DNA of 6,941 bases, taken from assembly GCA_009922885.1 (NCBI GenBank), contig RFUP01000116.1:1-6941 (forward strand), read 5' to 3'. Every line of letters starts with the position of its first letter. The first letter of the stretch is position 1. Shown here piece after piece: positions 1-6,054 of this stretch. The DNA is from Paracoccaceae bacterium. GTDB taxonomy: Bacteria > Pseudomonadota > Alphaproteobacteria > Rhodobacterales > Rhodobacteraceae. The notes beneath the pieces were generated by a model. It searched no databases and was not told the origin of the DNA. It saw only the letters and a program-made list of their open reading frames with translations. The translations under genes were made by a program, and so were the position numbers.

Positions 1-1598
1 GCCGCCTCGATGGCTTCCAGATCACGAGCATCCCGCAGATCGAACCCCTTGGAGTTGGCCCGCTCCGGCCGGAAAATCTCCAGCGGCAATTTCAACGCCG
101 CCGTGCGCGCCGCCCCCATTTTCTCCAATGCGGCAACCGGATCAGCCGCCACCACTTCCGGCGCCACATCCTCATCCACAATCTGGTTCACGAAAGACGA
201 ATTCGCCCCGTTCTCCAGCAAACGCCGCACCAGATAGGCCAGCAAATCGCGGTGCGCGCCCACGGGCGCATAGATCCGGCAGCGCGTGCCTTCCCTCTTC
301 AGCACCAAATCGTGCAGCGCCTCACCCATGCCGTGAAGCCGTTGAAACTCAAAGCTTTCCGGCGCAGCTCCCATCTCAAGGATCGCCGCCACAGTATGGG
401 CGTTGTGCGTGGCGAATTGCGGATAAATCCGGTCCGCCATGCCCAGAAGCATCTTCGCATTGGCCAGATAGCTCACGTCCGTGGCTTCCTTGGCGGTGAA
501 CACCGGGAAGCTCTCCAACCCGTCCACCTGCGCGCGCTTCACTTCGCTATCCCAATAGGCGCCCTTCACAAGGCGCACCATCAAGCGACGGCTCACGTCA
601 CCCGCCAGCGCATAGAGCCATTCCAGTACACGGCCCGCCCGCTTGCCGTAAGCCTGCACGACGATGCCAAAACCATCCCACCCGGCAAGGCGCGGATCAC
701 GCAGCACGGCTTCGATCACGTCGAGCGAAATATCGAGCCGATCAGCTTCTTCGGCGTCAATGTTGAGGCCCATGCGCGCCCCTTTTGCGAGCAACGCAAG
801 CTCCAACGTGGCAGGCACCAACTCCGCCATCACGCGGTCTTTCTGGCCTTCTTCATACCGCGGATGCAGCGCGGAAAGTTTGATGGAAATCCCCGGATTC
901 ACACGGATATCGTCAGATTTCGCTTCCTTCGCCAAACGCTTGATCGCCGCCGCATAAGCCGCGTGGTAGCGCGCGGCATCTTCCGCCGTCATCGCCGCTT
1001 CGCCCAGCATGTCGTAGGAGAAGGTGTAGCCCTCCGCCGCCCGCCCGGCCCCGCGCTTGATCGCTTCGTCGATGGTCTGGCCCAGCACAAACTGCTGCCC
1101 CAATTCCTTCATCGCCCGCGCCACCGCCGAACGGATCACCGGTTCGCCCAACCGCTTGATCGCACCATGGAGAACCGCCGCAAGGCCGGGCTCTTGATCT
1201 TCTTTTAACACTCTGCCGGTCAACATGAGCGCCCAAGTCGAGGCATTCACCAGAGAGGAAGACGAACGCCCCAAATGCTCGCCCCATTTCGACGGCGCGA
1301 TCTTGTCTTCGATCAGCTCGTCAATGGTTTCGCGATCTGGCACCCGCAGGAGCGCTTCCGCAAGGCACATCAACGCAATGCCTTCATTGGTGGAAAGCCC
1401 GTATTCGGAGAGGAAAACTTCCATAAGGCCGGGCCGCCCTTTTCCGCGGATATCGCGCACCAACTCTGCGGCGCGTTTGTGCGCGCGTTCTCGCACTTCA
1501 GCGTCAGGCACCCGTGCCAAAAGTTCGGCCAGCACGGCGCTTTCGGATTGATGGCGGGCAGCCAGGATTTGGGTGCGGATCGTGGGCAGAACAGTCAT
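1..1598 (-). CDS. putA: Bifunctional proline dehydrogenase / L-glutamate gamma-semialdehyde dehydrogenase PutA (N-terminal part, runs off window)
   Basis: PutA oxidises proline to pyrroline-5-carboxylate (FAD-dependent PRODH domain), then to glutamate (NAD-dependent ALDH domain). The minus-strand frame stays open for 532 codons from the ATG at 1598 to the left edge. Signature PRODH stretches are readable: NIDAEEADR (around residue 281), RLVKGAYWDSE (from 342), EFQRLHGMGEAL (from 417), and RIYAPVGAHRD followed by YLVRRLLENGAN (from 455). The Arg pair at 458-459 matches the substrate-carboxylate arginines R555/R556 of E. coli PutA. Compared with E. coli, about 100 N-terminal residues are missing, which is where the ribbon-helix-helix DNA-binding domain would sit, so this is a non-autoregulating PutA. 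The start is supported by a purine-rich SD (GAAGAGG) just upstream. The ALDH catalytic part lies outside the window, so intactness of the 3' half cannot be judged. The gene is divergent from putR, its probable activator. Confidence 0.95.
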   Translation of the reverse strand, partial: MTVLPTIRTQILAARHQSESAVLAELLARVPDAEVRERAHKRAAELVRDIRGKGRPGLMEVFLSEYGLSTNEGIALMCLAEALLRVPDRETIDELIEDKIAPSKWGEHLGRSSSSLVNASTWALMLTGRVLKEDQEPGLAAVLHGAIKRLGEPVIRSAVARAMKELGQQFVLGQTIDEAIKRGAGRAAEGYTFSYDMLGEAAMTAEDAARYHAAYAAAIKRLAKEAKSDDIRVNPGISIKLSALHPRYEEGQKDRVMAELVPATLELALLAKGARMGLNIDAEEADRLDISLDVIEAVLRDPRLAGWDGFGIVVQAYGKRAGRVLEWLYALAGDVSRRLMVRLVKGAYWDSEVKRAQVDGLESFPVFTAKEATDVSYLANAKMLLGMADRIYPQFATHNAHTVAAILEMGAAPESFEFQRLHGMGEALHDLVLKREGTRCRIYAPVGAHRDLLAYLVRRLLENGANSSFVNQIVDEDVAPEVVAADPVAALEKMGAARTAALKLPLEIFRPERANSKGFDLRDARDLEAIEA

Positions 1599-1613
1599 GG
1601 GAACCTCTTCTCG

Positions 1614-1628
1614 GACTCATCATGAGTC
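1614..1628. repeat. Perfect inverted repeat GACTCAT-C-ATGAGTC in the putA leader
   Basis: Two 7-bp arms flank a single central C. The dyad lies 16 to 30 nt upstream of the putA ATG, just outside its SD, and just downstream of or overlapping the putative putA transcription start. It could be a protein-binding site (PutR or another dimeric regulator) or a small hairpin in the putA leader. The symmetry is seen directly; the role is inferred. Confidence 0.45.
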
Positions 1629-1646
1629 GATGCGACATGCTACCAC

Positions 1647-1675
1647 TTGGTTAAAAGGCAATCTTCCTGTAGAAT
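1647..1675 (+). promoter_or_regulatory. Candidate sigma70 promoter for putR
   Basis: TTGGTT (1647-1652) and TAGAAT (1670-1675) are separated by exactly 17 bp. The -10 matches 5 of 6 consensus positions and the -35 matches 3 of 6. The predicted start near 1682 gives a leader of about 46 nt before the putR ATG. The putative putA -10 (1637-1642) lies just outside this promoter on the opposite strand, so PutR binding here could affect both directions. Confidence 0.4.
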
Positions 1676-1727
1676 GACCGAATGAAGCCAATTTGCCCGA
1701 GTTTGAGGCCGAAAGCCGAGCGATACT

Positions 1728-2198
1728 ATGAGAATTGACCCCAATCACCAACAATTGGACCAGATAGATCGCAAGATCCTCCGCCTCCTCGCTCAAGATG
1801 GCCGTATTGCCGTGACCGATCTCTCGAAGGCGGTCGGCCTGTCCAAGAGTCCCACCCAAGTTCGCTTGAAACGATTGCAAGATGAAGGGTTCATCCAAGC
1901 CTTCCGCGCTATCCTTGATCCAGCGAAACTCGGGCAAGAACACGTCGCCTTCACAGAAGTCCGCCTGACTGACACGACCGAAAAGGCCCTCACCGCTTTC
2001 AACAAGGCCGTCATGAATGTGCCGGAAATCGAGCAGTGCCACATGATTGCGGGATCGTTCGACTACCTCTTGAAGGTGCGTACTTCCGACATCCAGACCT
2101 ATCGCCGCATCCTCGGCGAGGTGATTTCTGCCCTTCCCTTCGTCGGCTCAACCTCCACTCATGTCTCGATGCAAGCGGTGAAAGACTCCGCGCTTTGA
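1728..2198 (+). CDS. putR: Lrp/AsnC-family transcriptional regulator, probable proline-responsive activator of putA
   Basis: The 156-aa product has standard Lrp-family length and layout. An N-terminal winged helix-turn-helix (about residues 10-60) includes LDQIDRKILRLL and the recognition region around VGLSKSPTQVRLKRL. A linker (FRAILDPAKLG) leads to the RAM ligand-binding/oligomerisation domain (about 72-150), with the family-typical IEQCHMIAGSFDYLLKV (101-117) and a final THVSMQAVKDS. The divergent position beside an RHH-less putA matches R. capsulatus, where an Lrp-like PutR is required for proline-induced putA expression. The SD before the ATG is poor (a GAG about 7 nt upstream). Lrp family membership is certain; the PutR assignment rests on context plus the remembered look of PutR proteins. 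Confidence 0.88.
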   Translation: MRIDPNHQQLDQIDRKILRLLAQDGRIAVTDLSKAVGLSKSPTQVRLKRLQDEGFIQAFRAILDPAKLGQEHVAFTEVRLTDTTEKALTAFNKAVMNVPEIEQCHMIAGSFDYLLKVRTSDIQTYRRILGEVISALPFVGSTSTHVSMQAVKDSAL

Positions 2199-2221
2199 TC
2201 ATGGCAGACCTGAATTGCTCT

Positions 2222-2250
2222 TTGGCATTCATTTATGCATACGGGCTTTA
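2222..2250 (+). promoter_or_regulatory. Weak candidate promoter for the Rieske oxygenase gene
   Basis: The 100-bp gap between putR and the Rieske gene holds TTGGCA (2222-2227, 5 of 6 to the -35 consensus) and, 17 bp on, GCTTTA (2245-2250), a poor -10. The spacer includes the 8-bp palindrome TATGCATA (2234-2241), a possible operator. No clear terminator is seen after putR, so read-through from putR is equally possible. Confidence 0.25.
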
Positions 2251-2298
2251 CACCTTTTGACACTCCCCAAGAACGCAGCACGACCAGGAAGAACCTCC

Positions 2299-3453
2299 AT
2301 GACCATCACCACCGAAGATCGCAAAGTCATCCGTGAAGTCTTTGAACTGATGGAAAAAAAGACAACCCACATGCTGCCGGAGGTCATGGTTAACCCTGTC
2401 ACCAAATACACCAGCGCAGAGCAAGTCCAGAAAGAGATCGACGTTCTCTTCCGCAAATTCCCCCTGATCCTCGGGCACATTTCGCAAGTTGCCGAACCAG
2501 GAGACTTCTTCACCCACGACACGACAGGCGTGCCAATCCTTGTCACCCGCACGCAAAGTGGTGAGTTGAAAGCCTACCTCAACGTTTGTCGCCACCGCGG
2601 CGCGCGACTGCAAAACGAGCCCTGTGGCAAAGCCCGCACCTTCTCCTGCCCCTACCATTCTTGGACGTATGGCCTTGACGGCAAGCTGCGCGGAATGCCC
2701 CATCCTGCTGGGTTCGAAGGCGTCGATCGCAGCCAACTCGGCCTTGTTGAACTCCCCGCTTGGGAGCGTTTCGGGCTGATCTGGGTCATGCCTTCAGTGC
2801 CGGACCACGAGATCGACATCGACGCATGGCTCGCCCCCATGGCCGAGCAACTGACCAATCTGGACCTCGGATCACACTTCGTGTTCCGCAAATGGGAACT
2901 CCCCAAGAACATGAGCTGGCGGCTTCTCTTGGAAGGTTTTCAGGAAAGCTACCATTTCTGCCACGCGCACAGCACAACTGCATGCGCGGGCTATCTCGAC
3001 AACCAGAGCGTCCATTACAATTACGGCCCGCACGTTCGCCATTCACTGCCCCAACCGAACATCGAGGCCCTGCGCGGCAAACCCGAGGAAGAATGGGACT
3101 ACCGCCCGTACTTCCTTACCCAGAACTATCTTTTCCCCGCGAATTTCGTGCAGGTGCAAAACGATCACGTCTACATCCACACCGTGATCCCCACTGGCAC
3201 CGGAACCTGCGTTTTCCAATGCATGATGTTGACCCCGGAAGAACCGAAGTCCGAAAAGGCCCTGAAATACTACACCAAGAACTACGACCTCATCCGCATC
3301 GTGTTCGAAGAGGATTTCGTCATCGGCGAAGGCATCCAGAAGGGCCTGAATTCTGGTGCGAACACGGGCTTCACCTTCGGCAAATACGAATGCGGCCTGC
3401 AATTTGGCCAGAACGCGATCGACGCGGCCCTCGAAGGACGCCTCAAAATATAA
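2299..3453 (+). CDS. Rieske [2Fe-2S] non-haem iron oxygenase, alpha (catalytic) subunit; substrate unknown
   Basis: This 384-aa protein is an oxygenase that would take electrons from a separate reductase for hydroxylation or oxidative demethylation. The N-terminal Rieske domain has both cluster pairs: CRH (C97, H99) and CPYH (C117, H120). The C-terminal catalytic domain has the mononuclear iron motif ESYHFCHAH with H219 and H224 as ligands, E216 as probable bridging acid, and a C-terminal acid in FEEDF (probably D339) followed by a typical IQKGLNSG. The ATG at 2299 is preferred because AGGAAGA lies 7 nt upstream and the protein then begins like a normal family member. An in-frame ATG at 2215 would add 28 unlikely residues. 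No beta subunit or reductase is in the window. The length resembles the quaternary-amine demethylase and related single-subunit oxygenases; placement beside putR/putA makes a proline-derived amine possible but unproven. Confidence 0.93.
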   Translation: MTITTEDRKVIREVFELMEKKTTHMLPEVMVNPVTKYTSAEQVQKEIDVLFRKFPLILGHISQVAEPGDFFTHDTTGVPILVTRTQSGELKAYLNVCRHRGARLQNEPCGKARTFSCPYHSWTYGLDGKLRGMPHPAGFEGVDRSQLGLVELPAWERFGLIWVMPSVPDHEIDIDAWLAPMAEQLTNLDLGSHFVFRKWELPKNMSWRLLLEGFQESYHFCHAHSTTACAGYLDNQSVHYNYGPHVRHSLPQPNIEALRGKPEEEWDYRPYFLTQNYLFPANFVQVQNDHVYIHTVIPTGTGTCVFQCMMLTPEEPKSEKALKYYTKNYDLIRIVFEEDFVIGEGIQKGLNSGANTGFTFGKYECGLQFGQNAIDAALEGRLKI

Positions 3454-3457
3454 AGAA

Positions 3458-3476
3458 GGCCCGGATCATCCGGGCC
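3458..3476. terminator. Shared (bidirectional) hairpin terminator between convergent genes
   Basis: A GC-rich inverted repeat has 9-bp arms around one central base (GGCCCGGAT-C-ATCCGGGCC), in practice a 7-bp GC stem with a 5-nt loop. It lies 4 nt after the Rieske stop and 17 nt after the coxG stop. On the minus strand it is followed by a T-rich tract (TTCTTTATATTTT), a convincing intrinsic terminator for the cox operon. On the plus strand only CTCCTT follows, so termination of the Rieske gene may be weaker. Confidence 0.8.
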
Positions 3477-3493
3477 CTCCTTAATCGCTCAAC

Positions 3494-3946
3494 TCAAGCC
3501 TCGGCTTTTTCCGAGATCACTTCGGCAAATTTAGTGAAGAAGGATCCCGCGAGCTTCTTTGCCGTGCTCTGGATCAATCGGCTTCCAAGCTGCGCGAGTT
3601 TGCCGCCGATTTCGGCCTTGGCATCGTAGCTCAGAAGCGTCTTGCCATCGACCTCTCGCAGCGTCACTGCCGCGCCGCCCTTGGCATGGCCAGCCGCACC
3701 GCCATTGCCCTGCCCCGTCAGGGAAAACGCACCGGGCGCTCCCGACTTGTCCAACGTCACCGAGCCGCCGAATTTCGCTTTGACCGGGCCGATCTTCAGC
3801 ACCACCAAAGCTTCAAGATCTGTCTCGGAATGCTGGATCAACTCCTCGCAACCGGGAATGCACTGCTTCAGGATTTCCGGATCATTCAACGCCGCATACA
3901 CTCGGGATTTAGGGGCATCGATGAGGATTTCGTCATTAAGTTCCAT
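3494..3946 (-). CDS. coxG: CoxG-family SRPBCC protein (carbon monoxide dehydrogenase subunit G type)
   Basis: The 150-aa protein shows the family pattern: MELNDEILIDAPKSRVY start, NDPEILKQCIPGCEEL (22-37), KIGPVKAKFGGSV (51-63), FSLTGQGNGGAAGHAKGG (74-91), and a C-terminal helix with RLIQSTAKKLAGSFFTKF (123-140). The fold is a START-like hydrophobic cavity; CoxG proteins have been linked to recruitment of CO dehydrogenase to the membrane and quinone transfer. The protein stops about 10 residues after the core helix and has no hydrophobic C-terminal segment, so any membrane association must come from elsewhere. The ATG at 3946 is chosen because GAAGGA lies 6 nt upstream; an alternative ATG 7 codons earlier lacks this support. 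It is the last gene of the operon, 14 nt after the small ORF and before a terminator. Confidence 0.9.
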   Translation of the reverse strand: MELNDEILIDAPKSRVYAALNDPEILKQCIPGCEELIQHSETDLEALVVLKIGPVKAKFGGSVTLDKSGAPGAFSLTGQGNGGAAGHAKGGAAVTLREVDGKTLLSYDAKAEIGGKLAQLGSRLIQSTAKKLAGSFFTKFAEVISEKAEA

Positions 3947-3960
3947 TATTGGTCCTTCTT

Positions 3961-4086
3961 TTAACAACAGGGGAGTTTGATGGTCGCAAGCAGTTCAGCC
4001 TGCTCAGGTGTCAGCACGCGACCTTTCTTGAGGCTTTCAAACAAGCGAAGAAGAGCAGGCTTTTCCGAGGGTTCGCCATCAGACAT
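3961..4086 (-). CDS. Small 41-aa protein of unknown function ending in Cys-Cys, between coxF and coxG
   Basis: The reading frame starts at the ATG at 4086 (MSDGEPSEK) and ends with IKLPCC and a TAA stop. A strong SD (GGGAGGGA, 7 nt before the ATG) lies inside the end of coxF, and the ORF overlaps coxF by 8 nt in another frame. Its stop is 14 nt before the coxG start. This exact packing fills what would otherwise be an unexplained 130-nt gap in a tight operon. The middle looks like an amphipathic helix (ALLRLFESLKKGRVL), then LTPEQAELLAT. There is no signal peptide or membrane segment. I do not recognise a family. The terminal Cys pair could bind a thiophilic metal such as Cu(I) or form a disulfide, but that is speculation. 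Confidence 0.7.
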   Translation of the reverse strand: MSDGEPSEKPALLRLFESLKKGRVLTPEQAELLATIKLPCC

Positions 4087-4879
4087 GGTCCGATCCCTCC
4101 CGCTGCTTGCTGCGCCGGATCTGAATAAGCTGCCCAAGGATCGACAGTGCGATCTCGTCGGGCGTAACGGCTTCTATCGCCAAACCCGCAGGAGCTTGAA
4201 CGCGCTCCAGATCATCGCTGTTCAACCCTGCCTCCTCCAGCTTTGCTGAGAGTGCAGCCCATTTCTTGCGGCTCGCAACGAAAGCAACATGTTCCGCCTC
4301 TGTCGCCAAAGCCGACACCAAGCAAGCCAGATCATCCTTGCCTTGCGTCGCCACCACGATCATCCGCCGCGCCCCTTGTGGCAGCGCGCGCACCGGCGTG
4401 TCCGATCCAACGGTGTGCACCATCCAGTCAAAGCGGGGCGCCAGAGAAACAAGGGCCCGAGCAACGGGGGATTGCCCGTAGATGAAAAGTTCCGGCATTG
4501 GCAGGACAGGCTCCACGAAGATATCCAGAGACCCTTTGGACGGGCAGCCGTTCTTGGCATATCGCACCCCGTTGACCTCTGCGCCTGCCTCCACCTGCAA
4601 CTCAGCCAGCGCTTCGGCAGGGGCGAGGGAAATCAGCTGCGGCGCACCATCGGCCAAGGCTTTCAACGTGGCCTTGGTCAACGCCGCCCGAACACATCCG
4701 CCCCCGATCCAGCCTTCGATAATCGCGCCTTCATGGTTCAAGATCGCCTTGGCTCCGGGCTTTGCCGCCGTCAACCCGACGGCGCGGATCACTGTTGCCA
4801 CGGCGTAAGGCTCGCTCTTTTCCGAAAGGGTTCGAGCGATGTCATCAAGTAATGTCTGTTTCGGTGTCGTACTGATCAT
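4079..4879 (-). CDS. coxF: XdhC/CoxI-family molybdenum-hydroxylase maturation factor (CoxF position)
   Basis: The 266-aa protein belongs to the XdhC/CoxI family, which handles the molybdenum cofactor and its sulfuration before insertion into xanthine- or CO-dehydrogenase-type enzymes. The N-terminal XdhC domain shows VIRAVGLTAAKPGAKAIL (30-47) and GWIGGGCVRAAL (56-67), with C62 and a second conserved-type cysteine in NGCPSKGSLDIFVEP (110-124). The C-terminal Rossmann-like domain begins at LFIYGQSPVARAL (131-143) and ends with AGLAIEAVTPDEIALSILG (231-249). It overlaps coxE by 4 nt (ATGA), with AAGGAG about 11 nt upstream. The symbol follows the D-E-F-G order known from Oligotropha carboxidovorans; by sequence alone it could equally be called xdhC or coxI. 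Confidence 0.85.
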   Translation of the reverse strand: MISTTPKQTLLDDIARTLSEKSEPYAVATVIRAVGLTAAKPGAKAILNHEGAIIEGWIGGGCVRAALTKATLKALADGAPQLISLAPAEALAELQVEAGAEVNGVRYAKNGCPSKGSLDIFVEPVLPMPELFIYGQSPVARALVSLAPRFDWMVHTVGSDTPVRALPQGARRMIVVATQGKDDLACLVSALATEAEHVAFVASRKKWAALSAKLEEAGLNSDDLERVQAPAGLAIEAVTPDEIALSILGQLIQIRRSKQREGSDHV

Positions 4880-6054
4880 AGTCGCATCAACTCCTTTTCA
4901 AGAGAGCCAAGATCGGCCAGCGTATTTGCTGGCCGGAAGAGATCGATGAAGGGCAGTGCCGCAGCCATCCCCGCCGCAACAGGCTCATAACCCGCCCATG
5001 TTTTCAGAGGGTTGAGCCAGACCACCTTGCAGCCGCGCTTCTTGAGAAGGCGCATCGCTTGCGCCAACTCCTCCGGCCCATCGGTGTCGTAGCCATCGGA
5101 CAGGATCATAACCACTGTCCGCCCATCCACGAATTTCCGCGCATAGGTCTTGGAAAAGCGCAGGAGCGAAGCGCCGATTTTCGAACCACCGCCAAAGCCA
5201 TCCGCCAGCACCGAAAGCCGCCCCAAGGCCCGCATCGGATCACGGTCCCGCAGGGCCTCTGCGATCCGCACTAATCGCGTGTGGAAAAGGTAGGCATCCG
5301 CCGTCTCATCCGCCCGCAAAAGGCCCGCCACAAAGGCCAAGAACACCCGAGCGTAAAGCGTCATCGACCCCGACACATCGCAAATCGCGACGATCTTTTG
5401 TGGGCGGTCAGGGCGCGCTTTCATGGGCAAGCGGATCGGTTCTCCTCCGGTTTGAAGGCTGTGCCGGATCACCTTGCGGAAATGGATACGGTCGCCCTTT
5501 TGCGCCGCCTTGCGCCGCCGCGAGCGATGATCTCTCAGCGCCGCACCAAGCCGCCGCGCGATAACTTCGGCCTCGCGGATATCATCCGGCTCCACGACAT
5601 CCCGCAGGTCACGGCGCATCTTCTGCTGAACCGTTGTAGCAACGAGCTTGCCTTCGCCCCCTGCTTCACTTTCGCCGTCTCCACCATCCGGTGATGTCGC
5701 CTCCCCGGCAGAGCCACCATCGGCCCCCACCGCCGCGTTCCGCGACGAATGCACATGCGGGGAAAGGCTATTGGTCTTGGAAACACGCTGCGCAACACGC
5801 CCGCCGTTCAGCCAGTAGCTGTCGAACAGGTCATCGAACCGCGCATAATCCTCTGCCGACCCCGTCAGCACCACCTTGAGCGCGTGGCGCACCTGCGCCG
5901 GAGACTGTGCCTCGATACTGGCCAGCGCCAGCATGGAGGCCTCAACTTCCGCCACCCCTACCCGGAAACCGTGATCCCGCAAATGACCCGCGAATCCTGC
6001 CAGTCGGGCCCCAGGCCCCGGATCGCGACCAGAAAATCTCGTGACCCTGCTCAT
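4876..6054 (-). CDS. coxE: VWA-domain protein CoxE
   Basis: The 392-aa cytoplasmic protein is the usual partner of the MoxR/CoxD ATPase; in O. carboxidovorans CoxE is needed with CoxD to complete the Cu-S-Mo site of CO dehydrogenase. The N-terminal helical region (1-100) includes VGVAEVEASMLAL and DLFDSYWLNG. A low-complexity Gly/Glu/Ser linker follows (about 108-136). The C-terminal VWA domain starts at KIVAICDVSGSM, with the MIDAS motif D226-x-S228-x-S230, a later GGGSKIGASLL (Ser291 where family members often have Thr) and ILSDGYDTD (D320). The C-terminus (VVWLNPLKTWAGYEP) is typical of the family. The start overlaps the coxD stop by ATGA; its own SD is weak, so translation is probably coupled. 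Confidence 0.92.
   Translation of the reverse strand: MSRVTRFSGRDPGPGARLAGFAGHLRDHGFRVGVAEVEASMLALASIEAQSPAQVRHALKVVLTGSAEDYARFDDLFDSYWLNGGRVAQRVSKTNSLSPHVHSSRNAAVGADGGSAGEATSPDGGDGESEAGGEGKLVATTVQQKMRRDLRDVVEPDDIREAEVIARRLGAALRDHRSRRRKAAQKGDRIHFRKVIRHSLQTGGEPIRLPMKARPDRPQKIVAICDVSGSMTLYARVFLAFVAGLLRADETADAYLFHTRLVRIAEALRDRDPMRALGRLSVLADGFGGGSKIGASLLRFSKTYARKFVDGRTVVMILSDGYDTDGPEELAQAMRLLKKRGCKVVWLNPLKTWAGYEPVAAGMAAALPFIDLFRPANTLADLGSLEKELMRL

Larger units (their letters stand above)
1599..1727. promoter_or_regulatory. putA-putR divergent intergenic regulatory region
   Basis: These 129 bp separate the two divergent start codons and are more AT-rich than the flanking genes, especially around 1647-1695. 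They contain the putA SD, a perfect dyad at 1614-1628, a sigma70-like putR promoter at 1647-1675, and a direct repeat of GAATGA at 1672-1677 and 1680-1685 (8-bp period). Facing putA there is only a fair -10 (TAGCAT, complement of 1637-1642) without a good -35 at 17 bp, as expected of an activator-dependent promoter. Control of both genes by PutR from this region is inferred from the known R. capsulatus system. No Lrp site was proven here. Confidence 0.6.

Noticed and set aside
252..1208. 318-aa open frame on the plus strand
   Set aside because: It lies antisense to putA, whose frame encodes unmistakable PRODH motifs. The plus-strand product is His/Arg-rich with no recognisable domain and is a GC-bias shadow.
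1672..1685. GAATGA direct repeat considered as a CRISPR-like or iteron array
   Set aside because: There are only two 6-bp copies 8 bp apart; at most it is a small regulatory repeat.
2215..2298. Upstream ATG extending the Rieske protein by 28 residues
   Set aside because: It has no SD, would begin within the likely promoter region, and the ATG at 2299 has AGGAAGA at good spacing with a natural family N-terminus.
3458..3476. Hairpin considered as a mobile-element end or attachment site
   Set aside because: It has no partner copy in the window, and its position between two convergent stops is fully explained by termination.
2760..3629. 289-aa open frame on the plus strand
   Set aside because: It runs in another frame through the Rieske gene and across the terminator into coxG. 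Its composition is Arg/Pro-rich with no domain.
4289..4852. 187-aa plus-strand frame opposite coxF
   Set aside because: It is antisense to a gene with clear XdhC motifs and has no SD or domain signature.
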